From assembly GCA_963573385.1 (NCBI GenBank), contig CAUYLG010017972.1, forward strand, positions 171,425 to 235,424: 64,000 bases of DNA. The letters run 5' to 3'. Positions 12,829 through 26,814 of this stretch are shown piece by piece; position 1 is the stretch's first letter, and each line of letters begins with the position of its first letter. Below the pieces are notes generated by a model. That model had not been told where the DNA came from. It worked only from the letters and a program-made list of their open reading frames with translations, and ran no database searches. This DNA comes from Cacajao melanocephalus (Eukaryota; Chordata; Mammalia; Primates; Pitheciidae). The position numbers and the translations under genes were made by a program.

Positions 12829-12899
12829 GGAAGCTGAATTCCCAGTAAAGCATTTAGCCGGAAAGTTAGGGCGGAAGCTGAATTCTCAGTAAAGTATTT
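12829..12899. repeat. Two-copy tandem duplication, 44-bp period
   Basis: GGAAGCTGAATTCCCAGTAA at 12829 recurs with two substitutions at 12873 as GGAAGCTGAATTCTCAGTAA; the similarity extends 27 bp in each copy. Confidence 0.85.
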
Positions 12900-12931
12900 C
12901 TACATATGATATACTTGTTGAAAGAGTGTTT

Positions 12932-13225
<294 letters not shown>

Positions 13226-13744
13226 AAGAGTTTTTGTAGTTTATACCAGAACTAGCTTTCTGTAAAATACGTGTTAGTTTGGAGAATTCTTAGAAGATTA
13301 TTTAGTTCAGTCGTTCTTTTGCTGAGCTTCCTGTCACCTGTATGTAGGGTCAGGTAGGTCTCATCCACTCAACAGAAGTGCCAGTGGAAAATCGGAATTT
13401 GGAGAGAGATTTTCAAACTTTGTTAGGAGACAGAAAATGAAGCACAGACCCCTGGTACTCTAACTACATATAATATAATCATGCATTTTTCACCTTTTCC
13501 TTCTTAGCCTCAATTCTTTCTGTTGTTTTATTGTGTCACTTGTAGAAATGGCTTAGTTACTCATGGATGAAAATTTTTCACCACTGAAGGCCAACTTGTT
13601 TACCTTTGCATTCATTTCTCTTTTTTTAGGGTGGCATGTAGTTTTATTCTTAGACTATAGCATTTTTGTCAATCTGTATATGAAGAATTCTACCATGTTT
13701 CATTACTTGATAGAATGGGGCTTCTCTATTCTAGGGTTAGTTTC

Positions 13745-14268
<524 letters not shown>

Positions 14269-14310
14269 GTTACACTTTATTTTTAGCTAATGAAATTACT
14301 TTCATTTCAG

Positions 14311-14370
14311 AGTTTTGAAGCACCATGTTCTTCAGTGTCAACTGAAAGTATCCAGGATACAGATCAAGAG
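14311..14370 (+). CDS. SWT1: SWT1 coding exon (window exon 3), small, weak donor
   Basis: A 60-nt, phase 0-0 exon encoding SFEAPCSSVSTESIQDTDQE, between acceptor TTTCAG and donor GAG|GTTACT. The donor departs from consensus at +3 to +5 (TAC instead of AAG), so the exon is a candidate for skipping; skipping would keep the reading frame. It adds a Ser/Thr/Asp/Glu-rich linker between the basic N-terminal region and the PIN domain. The acceptor lies only about 40 bp downstream of an interrupted MER5 transposon. The exon call rests on splice signals, phase agreement with both neighbours and my recognition of the protein. Confidence 0.83.
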
Positions 14371-15189
14371 GTTACTGATACTCTTATTTACTTTGATATT
14401 TTTAATAAAATTAAGTCAAAACAGTTTCTACTTTTAATAAAAAATAATGACTAGAAACCTTGATAAAATGAAAATAACAATGATGTCTCTAAATCAATAT
14501 GTAAGATTTTATGAAGTCATCCAAAACTATTCAGAAAATACCTTAGGACTTTTAACTTTTGTTTCTAGTAAGGTTATCTGTTGTGAACAAAGACCGTGAA
14601 ACCAGTGGCCCACAAGTAATCTGAATTTTGATTTAATATTATGACCCTTTCCCTGTTTATGCCTAGGGCTGACAAAATGCAGTAGGACATTAACATGTTT
14701 TTACTTCATTTTAAAAATCATCAATAAGATGAAAATATTATTGAATGAAAACAAGAGTACATGAATGTTTTATCTTTTTACCTGTTGCTTCATTTCTCAG
14801 CCAGAGTCCCCTGATTGGCCTTCATAGAATTTTATGTTCACTTGTCCCAAGTTAAGATTAGATTCATGGAACACTTTGTAATTTTCTATTTAAAGAAGAC
14901 TTTCAGACTATATTAATTGCTTTTTATTTGTGACAGTCAATTGTATTTTTGTGTTTTGAGGTACTCCTTGACAGAAGAAGGATTTCTCACCTTTGACCTA
15001 AAGCTAGACTGTATTTTCATTTCTTTGTGTCAGAATACATCAGAGAAGTATTTCTGTGTGGTTTTAAGATCGAGATTTCAATTTATCATGGTTCATAAAC
15101 AATCTTAGAAATCTCAAGAAGAATGCTCATTGTCAAGATAAAAAAAATTTGACTTCTAAAATGTAGGGAGAATGAACTTACTTTAATAT
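14371..15189. other. SWT1 intron segment without recognised features
   Basis: AT-rich intron after the weak donor at 14371. No alternative downstream donor keeps phase 0 before the in-frame stop at about 14455. No RNA gene or named repeat seen. Confidence 0.5.
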
Positions 15190-15375
15190 CTAGGTATTTG
15201 GCTCTGCGCAAGGAGCTTCATCTAGCTTATTTCCTTTATTGCTCGCGAAAATCCTAAAGGAAATAGATATTAAATATTCCTATTTTGTGGATTAACAAAA
15301 TGAGACCCAAAGTTGTTAAATAATTTGCTTGCATAAGGTTACGGAGGTAAAAAGAAAACTGTTTTGAAAACCACG
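15190..15375 (-). repeat. MIR (minus)
   Basis: Complement of the MIR core: CAAAATGAGACCCAAAGTTG, TTAAATAATTTGCTTGCATA, AGGTTACGGAGGTAAAA. Confidence 0.55.
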
Positions 15376-15539
15376 TGTGATTATAAATCTTTTTTCTTTT
15401 ACTATGCTACCTTAAGTTTTATAAAATTTTTTCTTTCCATAAACCATCTCAAGTGAATTAATTTATAATTAATTGCTTTCTTCTCTTGTTAATCTGCAAA
15501 GTGACTCAAAATACTTCATTGGGGTCTTTTACAATTTAG

Positions 15540-15654
15540 ATGCAGATAGTAGAAGAGCTTCATGCTGCACGTGTGGGAAAAAGTGTGGATTTACCTGGAG
15601 AGTTAATGAGTATGGAAATTGACTTGGTGGAAGATGATGTACATTCTTCCTCTG
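15540..15654 (+). CDS. SWT1: SWT1 coding exon (window exon 4), acidic linker before the PIN domain
   Basis: 115 nt between acceptor ACAATTTAG and donor CTG|GTATAC. It starts in phase 0 with an in-frame ATG that is internal (Met-Gln-Ile) and not a translation start, and leaves one base that forms an Ala codon with the next exon. The peptide ends in an acidic stretch ([14 protein letters not shown]) immediately before the PIN domain. Reading past the donor gives a stop only at 15744-15746, so an unspliced form would yield a short truncated tail. Confidence 0.9.
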
Positions 15655-15990
15655 GTATACCCTATATATTTTGCTTTCCTATGTTTATGCTCTCCTATGC
15701 TTTCCTAAGAATTAATGTGCCAAAATTCAGTTTTTATAATATTTAAATGAAAAATGTTAAAATGTGCTTACTTGAAATTAATGAAAAAGTAATAGTATTT
15801 TTTTTTAGCTACAGGAATTAGATCCAATATTTGTCTTATTTGTTTTACATATTTCACATTATTAGATATATTTTCTCTTTCTTTTTCTGACAAGAGGCAG
15901 TAATTGGAATTATGAGTTGTCTTTTGTTCTTGGTATTTTAACTTTACCAGTTTCAACTGAGTAAAGCACTGATCAGAAACAATGCAGAAT

Positions 15991-16290
15991 AGGTGGTGCA
16001 GTGGTTCATGCCTGTAATCCCAGCAGTTTGGGAGGCTGAGGTGGTGGCTTGAACCCAGGAGTTCAAGACCAGCCTGGGCAACATAGTGAGACCTTGTGTC
16101 TACAAAAAATAAAGTTAGCTAGGTGTGGTGGCATGTGCCTGTAGTCCCAGCTACTCAAGAGGCTGAGGTGGGAGGATTGCTTGAGCCTGGGAGGTTGCTG
16201 CAGTGAGCCAAGATTGTGCTACCACATTCCAGCCCGGATAATAGAACAAGACCCTTTGTCAAAAAAAAAAAAAAAAAAAAGAAGAAGAAA
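15991..16290 (+). repeat. Alu (plus)
   Basis: TGGTGCAGTGGTTCATGCCT through CCTTTGTC and a 20-A run at 16261-16280. Confidence 0.92.
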
Positions 16291-16406
16291 GAATGAAGAT
16301 TGCTTGAAAGTATTATATTTATGAATTTCTTGTTCATGTCATAAAATTTTGATCATTTTTTTGCTACTGGGAGAAGGTAATGATAGAGATTACCCAAAAT
16401 CTGTCA

Positions 16407-16709
<303 letters not shown>

Positions 16710-16770
16710 TAGTAGTGCTACCTTACATTCACATTGCAGTTTTAATCTTTCAGGTGTTTTCCTTTGCATT

Positions 16771-16799
16771 AACTTATCTGATTGTTGATCAGATAAGTT
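16771..16799. promoter_or_regulatory. Perfect 12-bp inverted repeat containing paired GATA motifs
   Basis: AACTTATCTGAT (16771-16782) and ATCAGATAAGTT (16788-16799) are exact reverse complements separated by TGTTG. Each arm holds a WGATAR-type site (AGATAA). Whether any factor binds is unknown; regulatory function is only a possibility. Confidence 0.4.
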
Positions 16800-17479
16800 G
16801 TGCGATATGATCCTATGCAATAACAATGCTAGTATTATTATGTATTTTCTTTTACACGTATTTATCTTTTAATTATGTTCACTCAGAATATGTTAAAATT
16901 AGCTTATAATTACTAAGTGCACAACTACCAGTGATCCACTTAGAAACATAGTTACTTCCCAGGCAAGTCAGTTTATCATTTAAAATCCACCTATAAGGAA
17001 TTTATAACATTCTACTGGTGGGTAATTAAACATTGATTACTATTCTTTCTCTGAAGAATTGAAGTAAAAACAGTTTTGTTTTTATTGTCTAAAGGACTTC
17101 TCTTAAGAATACTATCAAAAACATTCTCCTTGGCTGGTTCTTCACAGTCTTGGCCCTAGGTTTCCTGTGTATTTCCTACCTTCTCTGCCTACTTGGACTT
17201 AGATGATTCTTCACCCGACTCCCAGTCCAAACAGGGGTTGCCATTCCTGTTCAGAGGACCCTTAATTGATTGGCGAGAAATTTACTTGGCAACAAAGATA
17301 TAGGCCAGATAGATACCAGGTTGAGAGTCTAGGCAAAGGTGTAAATCTCTGATATAGTTAACAAGACAAAGAGGTGTTTTAAACTTAATTGAATTGTCAA
17401 TGCTTCTATGATGTCAGAATTTTAGTCATTATGTAAGTCTATTATGAAGTGTCTTGAAATCTTTGCTCTTTTTCTCTAG

Positions 17480-17581
17480 CAAATAATACTTCAGACAGAA
17501 AACTCCTAATTGTTATTGATACAAATATTCTGATGAATCATCTCAAATTTGTTAGAATTTTGAAGACAACAGAAATACCAG
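17480..17581 (+). CDS. SWT1: SWT1 coding exon (window exon 5), start of the PIN domain with first catalytic Asp
   Basis: 102 nt, acceptor TTTCTCTAG, donor CAG|GTATTT. It begins the PIN nuclease fold: a hydrophobic beta strand followed by a catalytic aspartate in [14 protein letters not shown]. The D-T-N signature is typical of eukaryotic PIN endoribonucleases, where this Asp helps bind the divalent metal. The exon begins with two bases completing an Ala codon and ends with one base of a Gly codon, giving a clean join to the next exon. Retention of the DTN motif argues for an intact active site. Confidence 0.94.
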
Positions 17582-17974
17582 GTATTTACAGAACATTTTA
17601 AAGATTCTGATTTTCTTCCTTGAGTTGATATTTTATATCAACAGTGGTGTGACTTTTTTTCTCATTAACATGTCTCCATTTGGATATGCTATATATTAAG
17701 CATATTCAGTGTTCTAAGTTTAAAAAAAGCTTTTACAGGTTAAATTAGCAATCTAAACTGTTATTTTGATCTCCAAGAGTACTTATTTTTTTAACATTCT
17801 TTTGACAAATTATCCTCTTTTTAATTTCAATTTTTTGATATATTGTCTCTCAATTTATTGTGAATTTCTTAAAGGTAGGGACTGTGTGCTTTCAAACTTT
17901 CACCTCTCTTACAGCAATTCCATTTAGTAGCTCCATAAATTTTTGTTAAATTCTAAGAAATCTGTATTTTTTAG

Positions 17975-18163
17975 GTTTTGACAAACTTGTGTTAATAATT
18001 CCCTGGGTTGTTATGCAAGAGCTAGATCGTATGAAGGAAGGAAAACTACTGAAACATGCTCAGCACAAAGCTATACCTGCAGTTCATTTCATCCATGACA
18101 GTCTCAAAAATCAAGATAGAAAGCTATGGGGTCAATCAATACAACTTGCATCCCAGAAACATT
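17975..18163 (+). CDS. SWT1: SWT1 coding exon (window exon 6), PIN domain core
   Basis: 189 nt, acceptor TTTTTTAG, donor CATT|GTAAGT. It encodes the second PIN strand and following helix, [19 protein letters not shown]; the Glu of QELD is the expected second metal-binding acid of PIN domains. The remainder ([20 protein letters not shown] and on) is the variable helical part of the fold. The exon ends with one base (T) that forms Tyr with the next exon 6 kb away. The open frame past the donor runs only about 35 nt to a stop. Confidence 0.95.
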
Positions 18164-18928
18164 GTAAGTATTGTTCTCTCAGGGTGCCTCCTGGTTAATA
18201 CTTGTTTGGGTGCAGACTCATTATTGGAGGGAAGTGGTGCAAAACTTTTAAAACATTTAAACCCATTGGAATGTGAAATGGAAGAGGCATTGTGATGATT
18301 TGTGGCTTAGTTTAGGAGTCTTTAATTTTTGTTTTTCTGTGTCTCATAGACTTTCTTAGGTTATGTCTATATTTCACAGATAGTGACTGTATAGTTGTGC
18401 ATGTATACTTGTCTATATCGTAGAACCTTGGACTCCTTTTTAAAAATACCACTGCTGAGTGATGAAGTCTGTAAGTGATCTGGGTTTCTAGTCTGTTAAT
18501 ATCACCGCATGCAGTTAATGTACTCTGGAGACAGATACTGTTTTCCTATGGTTTGTCAGAATTGATAATAAATAAGGATGTGTTTTTACAGTAAAGGTCT
18601 ATAGAGTTTCCCCTGATTTATTTTTTTTTCCATGTTGGTTTCTTTTAAGTCATTAAAAAAGTGGCTTTAGTCTTAGAAGCTAAGTATGTTCTTTATGTTT
18701 TGTATAATTTTCTGGAAAAATATCCATATGTAAAGGAATACTGTTATTTCTGTGAAATTTATACATCTATTTAGAGGATTTATTTCATTCTCTAAAAATT
18801 TGTTTCTTCCCAGCTCAGAATTATTTATATATGTAAATTTACATTATTTTAAATACCATGGACTTGTACTGTCTACTGCACCCATATTCACCATAAGATT
18901 TGAAAGAATTCATCTTAAGAGGAATCCA
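18164..18928. other. SWT1 intron segment without recognised features
   Basis: Intron after the exon at 17975. Nothing supportable found; AT-rich with short homopolymers. Confidence 0.5.
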
Positions 18929-19224
<296 letters not shown>

Positions 19225-19929
19225 GCAGAGGAATCTTTTTTTGGTATTAACTATGATAAGGTTTTAAAAGCCATGATTAGATTCATCTTAAGCTGAATTA
19301 TTTTAGTCTTAAATTTTTGTTTAGTCTCAAAATTTTGAAGAAAAAGGGTCTCTACCATTCATTCAGTATCTAAACAAATATTTATTACCTCTTAGTATGT
19401 TCCATATATAATGCTTATGAATTTTGAGTGCAGATGGTCCATGTCGAGTAGCTTTAGTTGACTATAATTTTAACCTTGTCCTTAACTATTTTCAAAATTA
19501 TATTTATTTGCTATAATATTTATTATAGTGAGAGGAACATAGGATTTGAATTATGATCAACTTGGGTTTATAGCATAACCTGGGGAAAGTTAAAGTGAAG
19601 AAACTGAATAAATGAGAGGAAATAACTTCTATGTCATAAAATGGTTGTGAAGATTGGTTGAGTTAATGTGTTAAACTACTTAATAGATTATGATTCAGAA
19701 TAGACAATGATTCGCTTCTGTCCTCATTATATGAAAAGCTTATACAGATGGATAAGACTCATCTATCACTTTTTAAATGTCTGATTTCTTTTTATTCCTT
19801 CTAAGTTTAGAAAGCTACTCTCTCCCAACCTGCTAGGAAGATTCACAGTGCTGCACTGCTTTGATTATGAATTGGTAACTTTGTAGAAGAGCAGTATTTA
19901 GCAATGTGCTTGAATAAGCCGAAGGATAG

Positions 19930-20297
19930 TAATTATCTTTCAAGAAATGTATCCTAAAAAAAGTGAGAGATGCAGGCAGTGATTTATATAAATAATGTTC
20001 ATTATAGCATTATTTATATAACAACAAAAAAAATTAGAATCAACCTGTATAACAGTTGGAAAAGTTACATATATTGCTATAGCCACACAAGAGGACACTA
20101 TATTTGGAAAAACATTAATGACATATAATTTTAAATAAAAACACACATAAGATTAAAAAATATATGAAGTATAATTCTAAATTTATTTAATTATGTGTAT
20201 ATGCTTATTAGTGATGAATAGAGGCGATATTTACCTGATGGATTTATCAGTTATTTTAATCTTTATATTTTCTGTGTTTTCCAGATTTTTAAAGAAA
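19930..20297 (+). repeat. L1-like 3'-end remnant
   Basis: TTAGAATCAACCTGTATAAC, AGCCACACAAGAGGACACTA and a terminal TTTTCTGTGTTTTCCAGA stretch recall the 3' part of old L1M elements. Strongly diverged. Confidence 0.4.
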
Positions 20298-20579
<282 letters not shown>

Positions 20580-20704
20580 TCAATAAAAATTGTATATGTT
20601 TTTAATAATAAGGTAAAAATAATTAAAGGCAAAAGATGGTTATCTGCTACTCCCCCATCAGACATTTGTTCTGTATTTTTATAGTTATTTTGTTGTATTT
20701 TTAT

Positions 20705-20815
20705 TGATTCATTTGTTTGCCAAGTATTTGTACCAGACACTGTTTCAAGTGTTGGGCCTGTAACAGTGAATGAGAAAGATAAATCCTGCTGTTGAGGAGA
20801 TTAAATTCTATTAAA
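20705..20815 (-). repeat. L2 3'-end fragment (minus)
   Basis: ACCAGACACTGTTTCAAGTG, TAACAGTGAATGAGAAAGAT and AAATCCTGCTGTTGAGGAGA match the complement of the L2 3' end. Confidence 0.55.
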
Positions 20816-20901
20816 TATAAAAAATCTTAATAACTATAATTTATATAGAATTTATTTTTATTTATTCTGTTTGAGTAGAGATCATTGATGTTGTGCCGTT
20901 T

Positions 20902-21251
<350 letters not shown>

Positions 21252-21257
21252 ATAAGT

Positions 21258-21425
21258 AATAAGCACATGGTACTTTCAAGCATTCACTATTGCCATACAC
21301 TGGACCAAGTACTTTATATACATTCTCATTTACTCCTCATGATTAAAAACTGCGCAAGGATACGTACCTAGTAAGTGAGAAAACAAGGATTCAAACCCAG
21401 GCTGGTCTGTTTCCAGAGTCTTTAT
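21258..21425 (-). repeat. MIR (minus)
   Basis: CATACACTGGACCAAGTACT, ATTCTCATTTACTCCTCATG, TAGTAAGTGAGAAAACAAGG and TTCAAACCCAGGCTGGTCTG follow the complementary MIR order. Confidence 0.75.
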
Positions 21426-21794
21426 TTTGTTCACTTTTGAATAGTACCTGTACAGGTGCTCAAGAGTATTTTTTGAATAATTACATATTTCATGAATAGT
21501 CTTACAGTTTAAGTATACCTTTCAGCTCCATGTATCTTAGAAAAAGTTGTACTACTGATAATCTTGAGCTTTGATACCTTTAGAGCAGTGCACTGTTGCC
21601 TTTAATCCTCCTTTTATCTGCTGAGTTGTTTAAAGTTAACTAATGATTTTGAGTTATACATTTTGCACTATTCATGGCATTGACTCTTTGAATTTCAGTA
21701 AAATTTGCTACTGTGATATATGTATGTCTGGTTTACTGGTCATTTGATCAAGAAATTTAATCCCATCTTCCTCATGCTCATGTCCTGACATAGT

Positions 21795-21922
21795 TGAACT
21801 GTGTCTAGATTTCAACATTGTGAACTCCTAAAGAGTTTGTCTTTGCATATCCAGCTGCTTAGCATGGGGATCTGGCACAAATTAAGTCCTATATAAATAT
21901 TCATTGCATGAATGAATGAGTT
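21795..21922 (+). repeat. L2 3' end (plus)
   Basis: Ends AGTCCTATATAAATATTCAT followed by TGCATGAATGAATGAG, the typical L2 terminus, after CATATCCAGCTGCTTAGCAT. Confidence 0.65.
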
Positions 21923-22062
21923 TTCTAATTTGAAGGATTAGAGGACTAAGTAACATAGGCCAGAAGTTGAGAGAAAAATGATGATAAACTGGGAAGAAGA
22001 TTGAGACTCATTGGCTAGTATGTGTTAAATTTTAGTGTGTAAGAGACTGGCCAAGAGCTTAA

Positions 22063-22527
<465 letters not shown>

Positions 22528-22539
22528 TGTTTTATTCTT

Positions 22540-22833
22540 ATTTTTTTTAGAGATGAGGTTGCACCCTGAACCCAGGCTGAAGTGCAGTGGCATGATCATA
22601 GCTCAATGTAGACTTGAACTCCTGAGCTCAAGTGATCCTCTTTCCTGAGCCTCCTGAGTAGCTGGGACTACAGGACTGCAGAAATGTTCCACTGAACCTG
22701 GCTATTTTGTTGTTGTTGTTTTGTAGATACAGAGTCTATGTTCCCCAGGCTGATCTTGAAATCCTTACTTCAAGTGATCCTCCTGCCTCAGCCTCCCAAA
22801 ATATTGGGATTATAGGCACCACCCCAACTGGCC
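22540..22833 (-). repeat. Old Alu (minus), adjacent to the previous one
   Basis: Diverged antisense Alu (AGATGAGGTTGCACCCTGAA ... CACCCCAACTGGCC), with a GTTGTTGTTGTT expansion in the centre. Confidence 0.9.
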
Positions 22834-23380
22834 TGCATTATTTTTACAAAAACTGAATTTTTGCTACAGGTTTTGAGGCTTAGAGAATGCCAGAGGATAA
22901 CCTGTTAGCAACTGATTAATATTTGTTAGGAATTACTTTTTGCATCACCTGCCTAGGGCTCATATTTCTTTCTCCTGTATATCTCTAATTGTATTGCTTT
23001 AGAGATTAAGGAAGAGCAGACACAGGAACTAGTTCAGTTGCTGGTAGAACAGTTGCTTATTAGTTCACAGACTTCTTAAGCTGAGAATATGTTAAGTTAC
23101 TTATAATCTGTAAGTGACTGAATTGATACTAGAGTTCATAGTTTATGGTTTCTCATCTGACATTTAGCCTTCTGATCACATTTCTTTCCTTTGAGTTTAC
23201 TAATAGCCATATCGTAGTCCATTTTATTAGTGAACTAACCACATTAAATCTACAATTATATGCTATGTGAATTTTAGATTTAGAGTTTTAAAAAAATTAT
23301 TTTAGTTTCTTATCTTCATCTTTTTATTTAAAGCTTTTTCTTTCATGTATATATGAAAGAGAAGACATATATCACAGTAG

Positions 23381-23383
<3 letters not shown>

Positions 23384-23419
<36 letters not shown>
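23384..23419. repeat. (AC)n microsatellite
   Basis: Uninterrupted alternating CA/AC repeat of about 35 bp directly before an Alu insertion. Confidence 0.95.
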
Positions 23420-23421
<2 letters not shown>

Positions 23422-23436
23422 ACACATATATATCTA

Positions 23437-23726
<290 letters not shown>

Positions 23727-24012
23727 TAATAGATTTTTTGAGAGTAGTGATAGCTTCATGGGAAAATTGCACAAAAGACGTCAAGATTTCCCACATACTT
23801 CCTGCCCCCACACAAGCATAGCTTCCTGATTATCAATATCCTTCACTGGAGTGGTACCTTTGTTATAGTTGTTGAACCTCCATTGACACATCATTACCAC
23901 CCCGAGTTCATAGTTTATGTTAGGTTCACTCTTGGTGTTTGTACACTCTGTGGATTTGGACAAATGTATAACGACTTGTGTCTACCATCATAGTATCATA
24001 CCTTAACTAACT
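23727..24012. repeat. L1-derived remnant
   Basis: CATGGGAAAATTGCACAAAA, ATCCTTCACTGGAGTGGTAC, CCTCCATTGACACATCATTA and TTGGACAAATGTATAACGAC recall a common L1 3' region. It ends about 100 bp before the exon at 24116. Confidence 0.6.
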
Positions 24013-24115
24013 TAAATCTCTATGTATTTTTGATTTGTAAATACAGCCTAGATTATTTCTGTGGCACCCACATTTCTAGTGTACTTATTAACAGTTGTCT
24101 TTACTAAATTTGCAG

Positions 24116-24209
24116 ATGGATTGAGTGATGAGAACAATGATGATCGAGTACTAAAATGCTGTCTTCAGCACCAGGAATTATTCCCTTGTTCCTTTGTTAT
24201 TTTGTGCAC
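24116..24209 (+). CDS. SWT1: SWT1 coding exon (window exon 7), PIN domain third acidic motif
   Basis: 94 nt, acceptor AATTTGCAG, donor CAC|GTGAGT. Joined to the previous exon it reads [20 protein letters not shown] and then a strand ending VILCT. The NDDR motif supplies the third conserved PIN aspartate, and the hydrophobic strand SFVILCT leads to the fourth acidic position at the start of the next exon. Two bases are carried over and make Thr with the next exon. The upstream intron ends in an old L1-like remnant. Confidence 0.94.
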
Positions 24210-24589
24210 GTGAGTTTCATAGTCATTTTATTTTTTATATTTTTTAAACCAAATAACTAAAAAAAAAACCACACTGTATCCAGCATACCAAAGATCAAAA
24301 ACGTACATAATTTTCCAAATCTGCCAGTAAGCATACCCACTTGTATCTGATATTCTTATAATGTGTAAGATCTAGAGGAATGAGGTCTCAAGTAGATGAA
24401 GTTTAATTTCAATTTAATTTTTATACTATTCAGAAAACCTGAAAAAGCAGGGAAAAAGGCAACTTTATATCCCTCCAAAATAGTTTAAAAATCAGAATCT
24501 GACAGGATGTTTTAGTCATGAGACAAGAAATTTGTTTACTTATTTATTGGTGAGGTGGAGGTAGGGTAGTCTAGTTGGAGTTGTGTGCT

Positions 24590-24800
24590 GGGTGCCTGTT
24601 ATAGAGTTAGACTGCCTGGCTTGGAGTCCTAGATCCAAGCTTTGTCACCCTGGACAAGTTGCTTAACTTAGCTTCCTCCTATGAAATAAGCAGGGAGAAT
24701 AATAATACCTGCCTCATGAAATTATTGTGAGTATTTAATCCGTTAATATATATAAAGGACTTAGAATAGTGCCTGATATATAGTAAGAGCTCAGTGAGAG
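24590..24800 (+). repeat. MIR (plus), nearly full length
   Basis: GTTAGACTGCCTGGCTTGGA, GGACAAGTTGCTTAACTTAG, AATAATAATACCTGCCTCAT, and GAATAGTGCCTGATATATAG follow the sense MIR order. Confidence 0.82.
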
Positions 24801-25540
24801 TATTCTCCCTTCTCCTCCCTTCCCCCTGCATCTTCCCTTTCTACTTCCCTTTCCATAAAACTAAGATAATGCTAAACAAAATTTTATTCGTCGTGTATGA
24901 GAAAAGGTTCTGAAGGGACAGAAGAACAATTTTAATTTGCAGTTTTTTTTTTAAATCAGCCTACATCATGCTTTGAAATTTGCAGTTTTAATCTGCATTT
25001 TATTCACTGCAAAATGGAGTTTTTATAGCTTCATGATCATGCTCAAATTCTTTATGTGAAATGGAGTGATTATAGAAATCAGTAGCCCTAAGATGTTTCT
25101 TGCAAACATTCTTGTCAGTGTTGTTATTTTGGCTGTCTTCAAAGATAGTGTTATTCTTTTTGCTATTAAAGGAAATATTGGAGATTTCTATCTATATGTT
25201 TTAAATCATATTTTGATCTAGGACATACTACTTTGTAGTTTGTTGAAGGCTGAAATAGAAATAGCAATATTTAAACCATTTTGAATTTGAGATAAATTTG
25301 AGAAGTAATTCTTTGTTGTGTAATTATTTTTTTAGTTCAGCTTAAAATGAAAATTAAATTGACAAAACTTTATCAGTTCTCACTATTTATACATTCATCT
25401 TTTTTTAACAGACATACTATTTTTTAGTGACTGAAAATTTATACCCAAACTTTACTTTTAATTGTGGCATAGTCACATTCCAAGTGGTGAGCCTGTTTTT
25501 TTCTCTCTCTTTTTTTGGTTTGTTTGTTTGCTTTTTCTTT
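24801..25540. other. SWT1 intron segment without recognised features
   Basis: AT-rich intron; pyrimidine-rich patch near 24805-24850. No exon, RNA gene or named repeat identified. Confidence 0.5.
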
Positions 25541-25927
<387 letters not shown>

Positions 25928-26014
25928 TTATGTCAATTGATAGTGATAGTATAATTGGAAAAACTTCTGTAACGCTTATATATTATGCATCATTCTGAGT
26001 GCTTACATTTACAA

Positions 26015-26275
26015 TCCTAAGTCTGGGCCAGCAACACAATGAATATCTCCAATCCATACTGCTCTTCCACACTCCAGGCTAATTTATTCAACGGTTTGTT
26101 TGATATCTCTTGGATGTCTCGTAGACATCTGAAACCTATCATCTCTGTAAATGAACTCTTGAGTTTTTCTTCTCAACTCTTCTCCGCCTGAATAAAAAGG
26201 GTCACCCCCCACCTATTTGCTAAAGCTAGAAACCAGGGAGTAAACTTTGATACCTGCCTTTTCTTCATAATCTAT
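26015..26275 (+). repeat. L2 remnant (plus)
   Basis: TTGGATGTCTCGTAGACATC, AAGCTAGAAACCAGGGAGTA and AACTTTGATACCTGCC appear in L2 ORF2/3' order. Confidence 0.6.
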
Positions 26276-26318
26276 ATATAGTGAATTAGCCAGTCCTGTG
26301 TGGTCTTCTTTAGTTTTA

Positions 26319-26413
26319 TTTTTTATAAACAGGGCCTTGCTATGTTGCCCAGGCTGGTCTCAAACTCCTGGGTTCAAGCAATTCTCCTTCCTCAGCCTCC
26401 CGAGTAGCTGAGG
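26319..26413 (-). repeat. Alu fragment (minus)
   Basis: About 95 bp: GGGCCTTGCTATGTTGCCCA ... CTCCCGAGTAGCTGAGG. Confidence 0.82.
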
Positions 26414-26500
26414 AAATGCACAAATCACAACTCTACAATGCTGACATATGGATGCAATGGTGTAGCTCACATCCTGTCAATATAGAGAACATATCTGTAA

Positions 26501-26802
<302 letters not shown>

Positions 26803-26814
26803 CAGAACATACTC

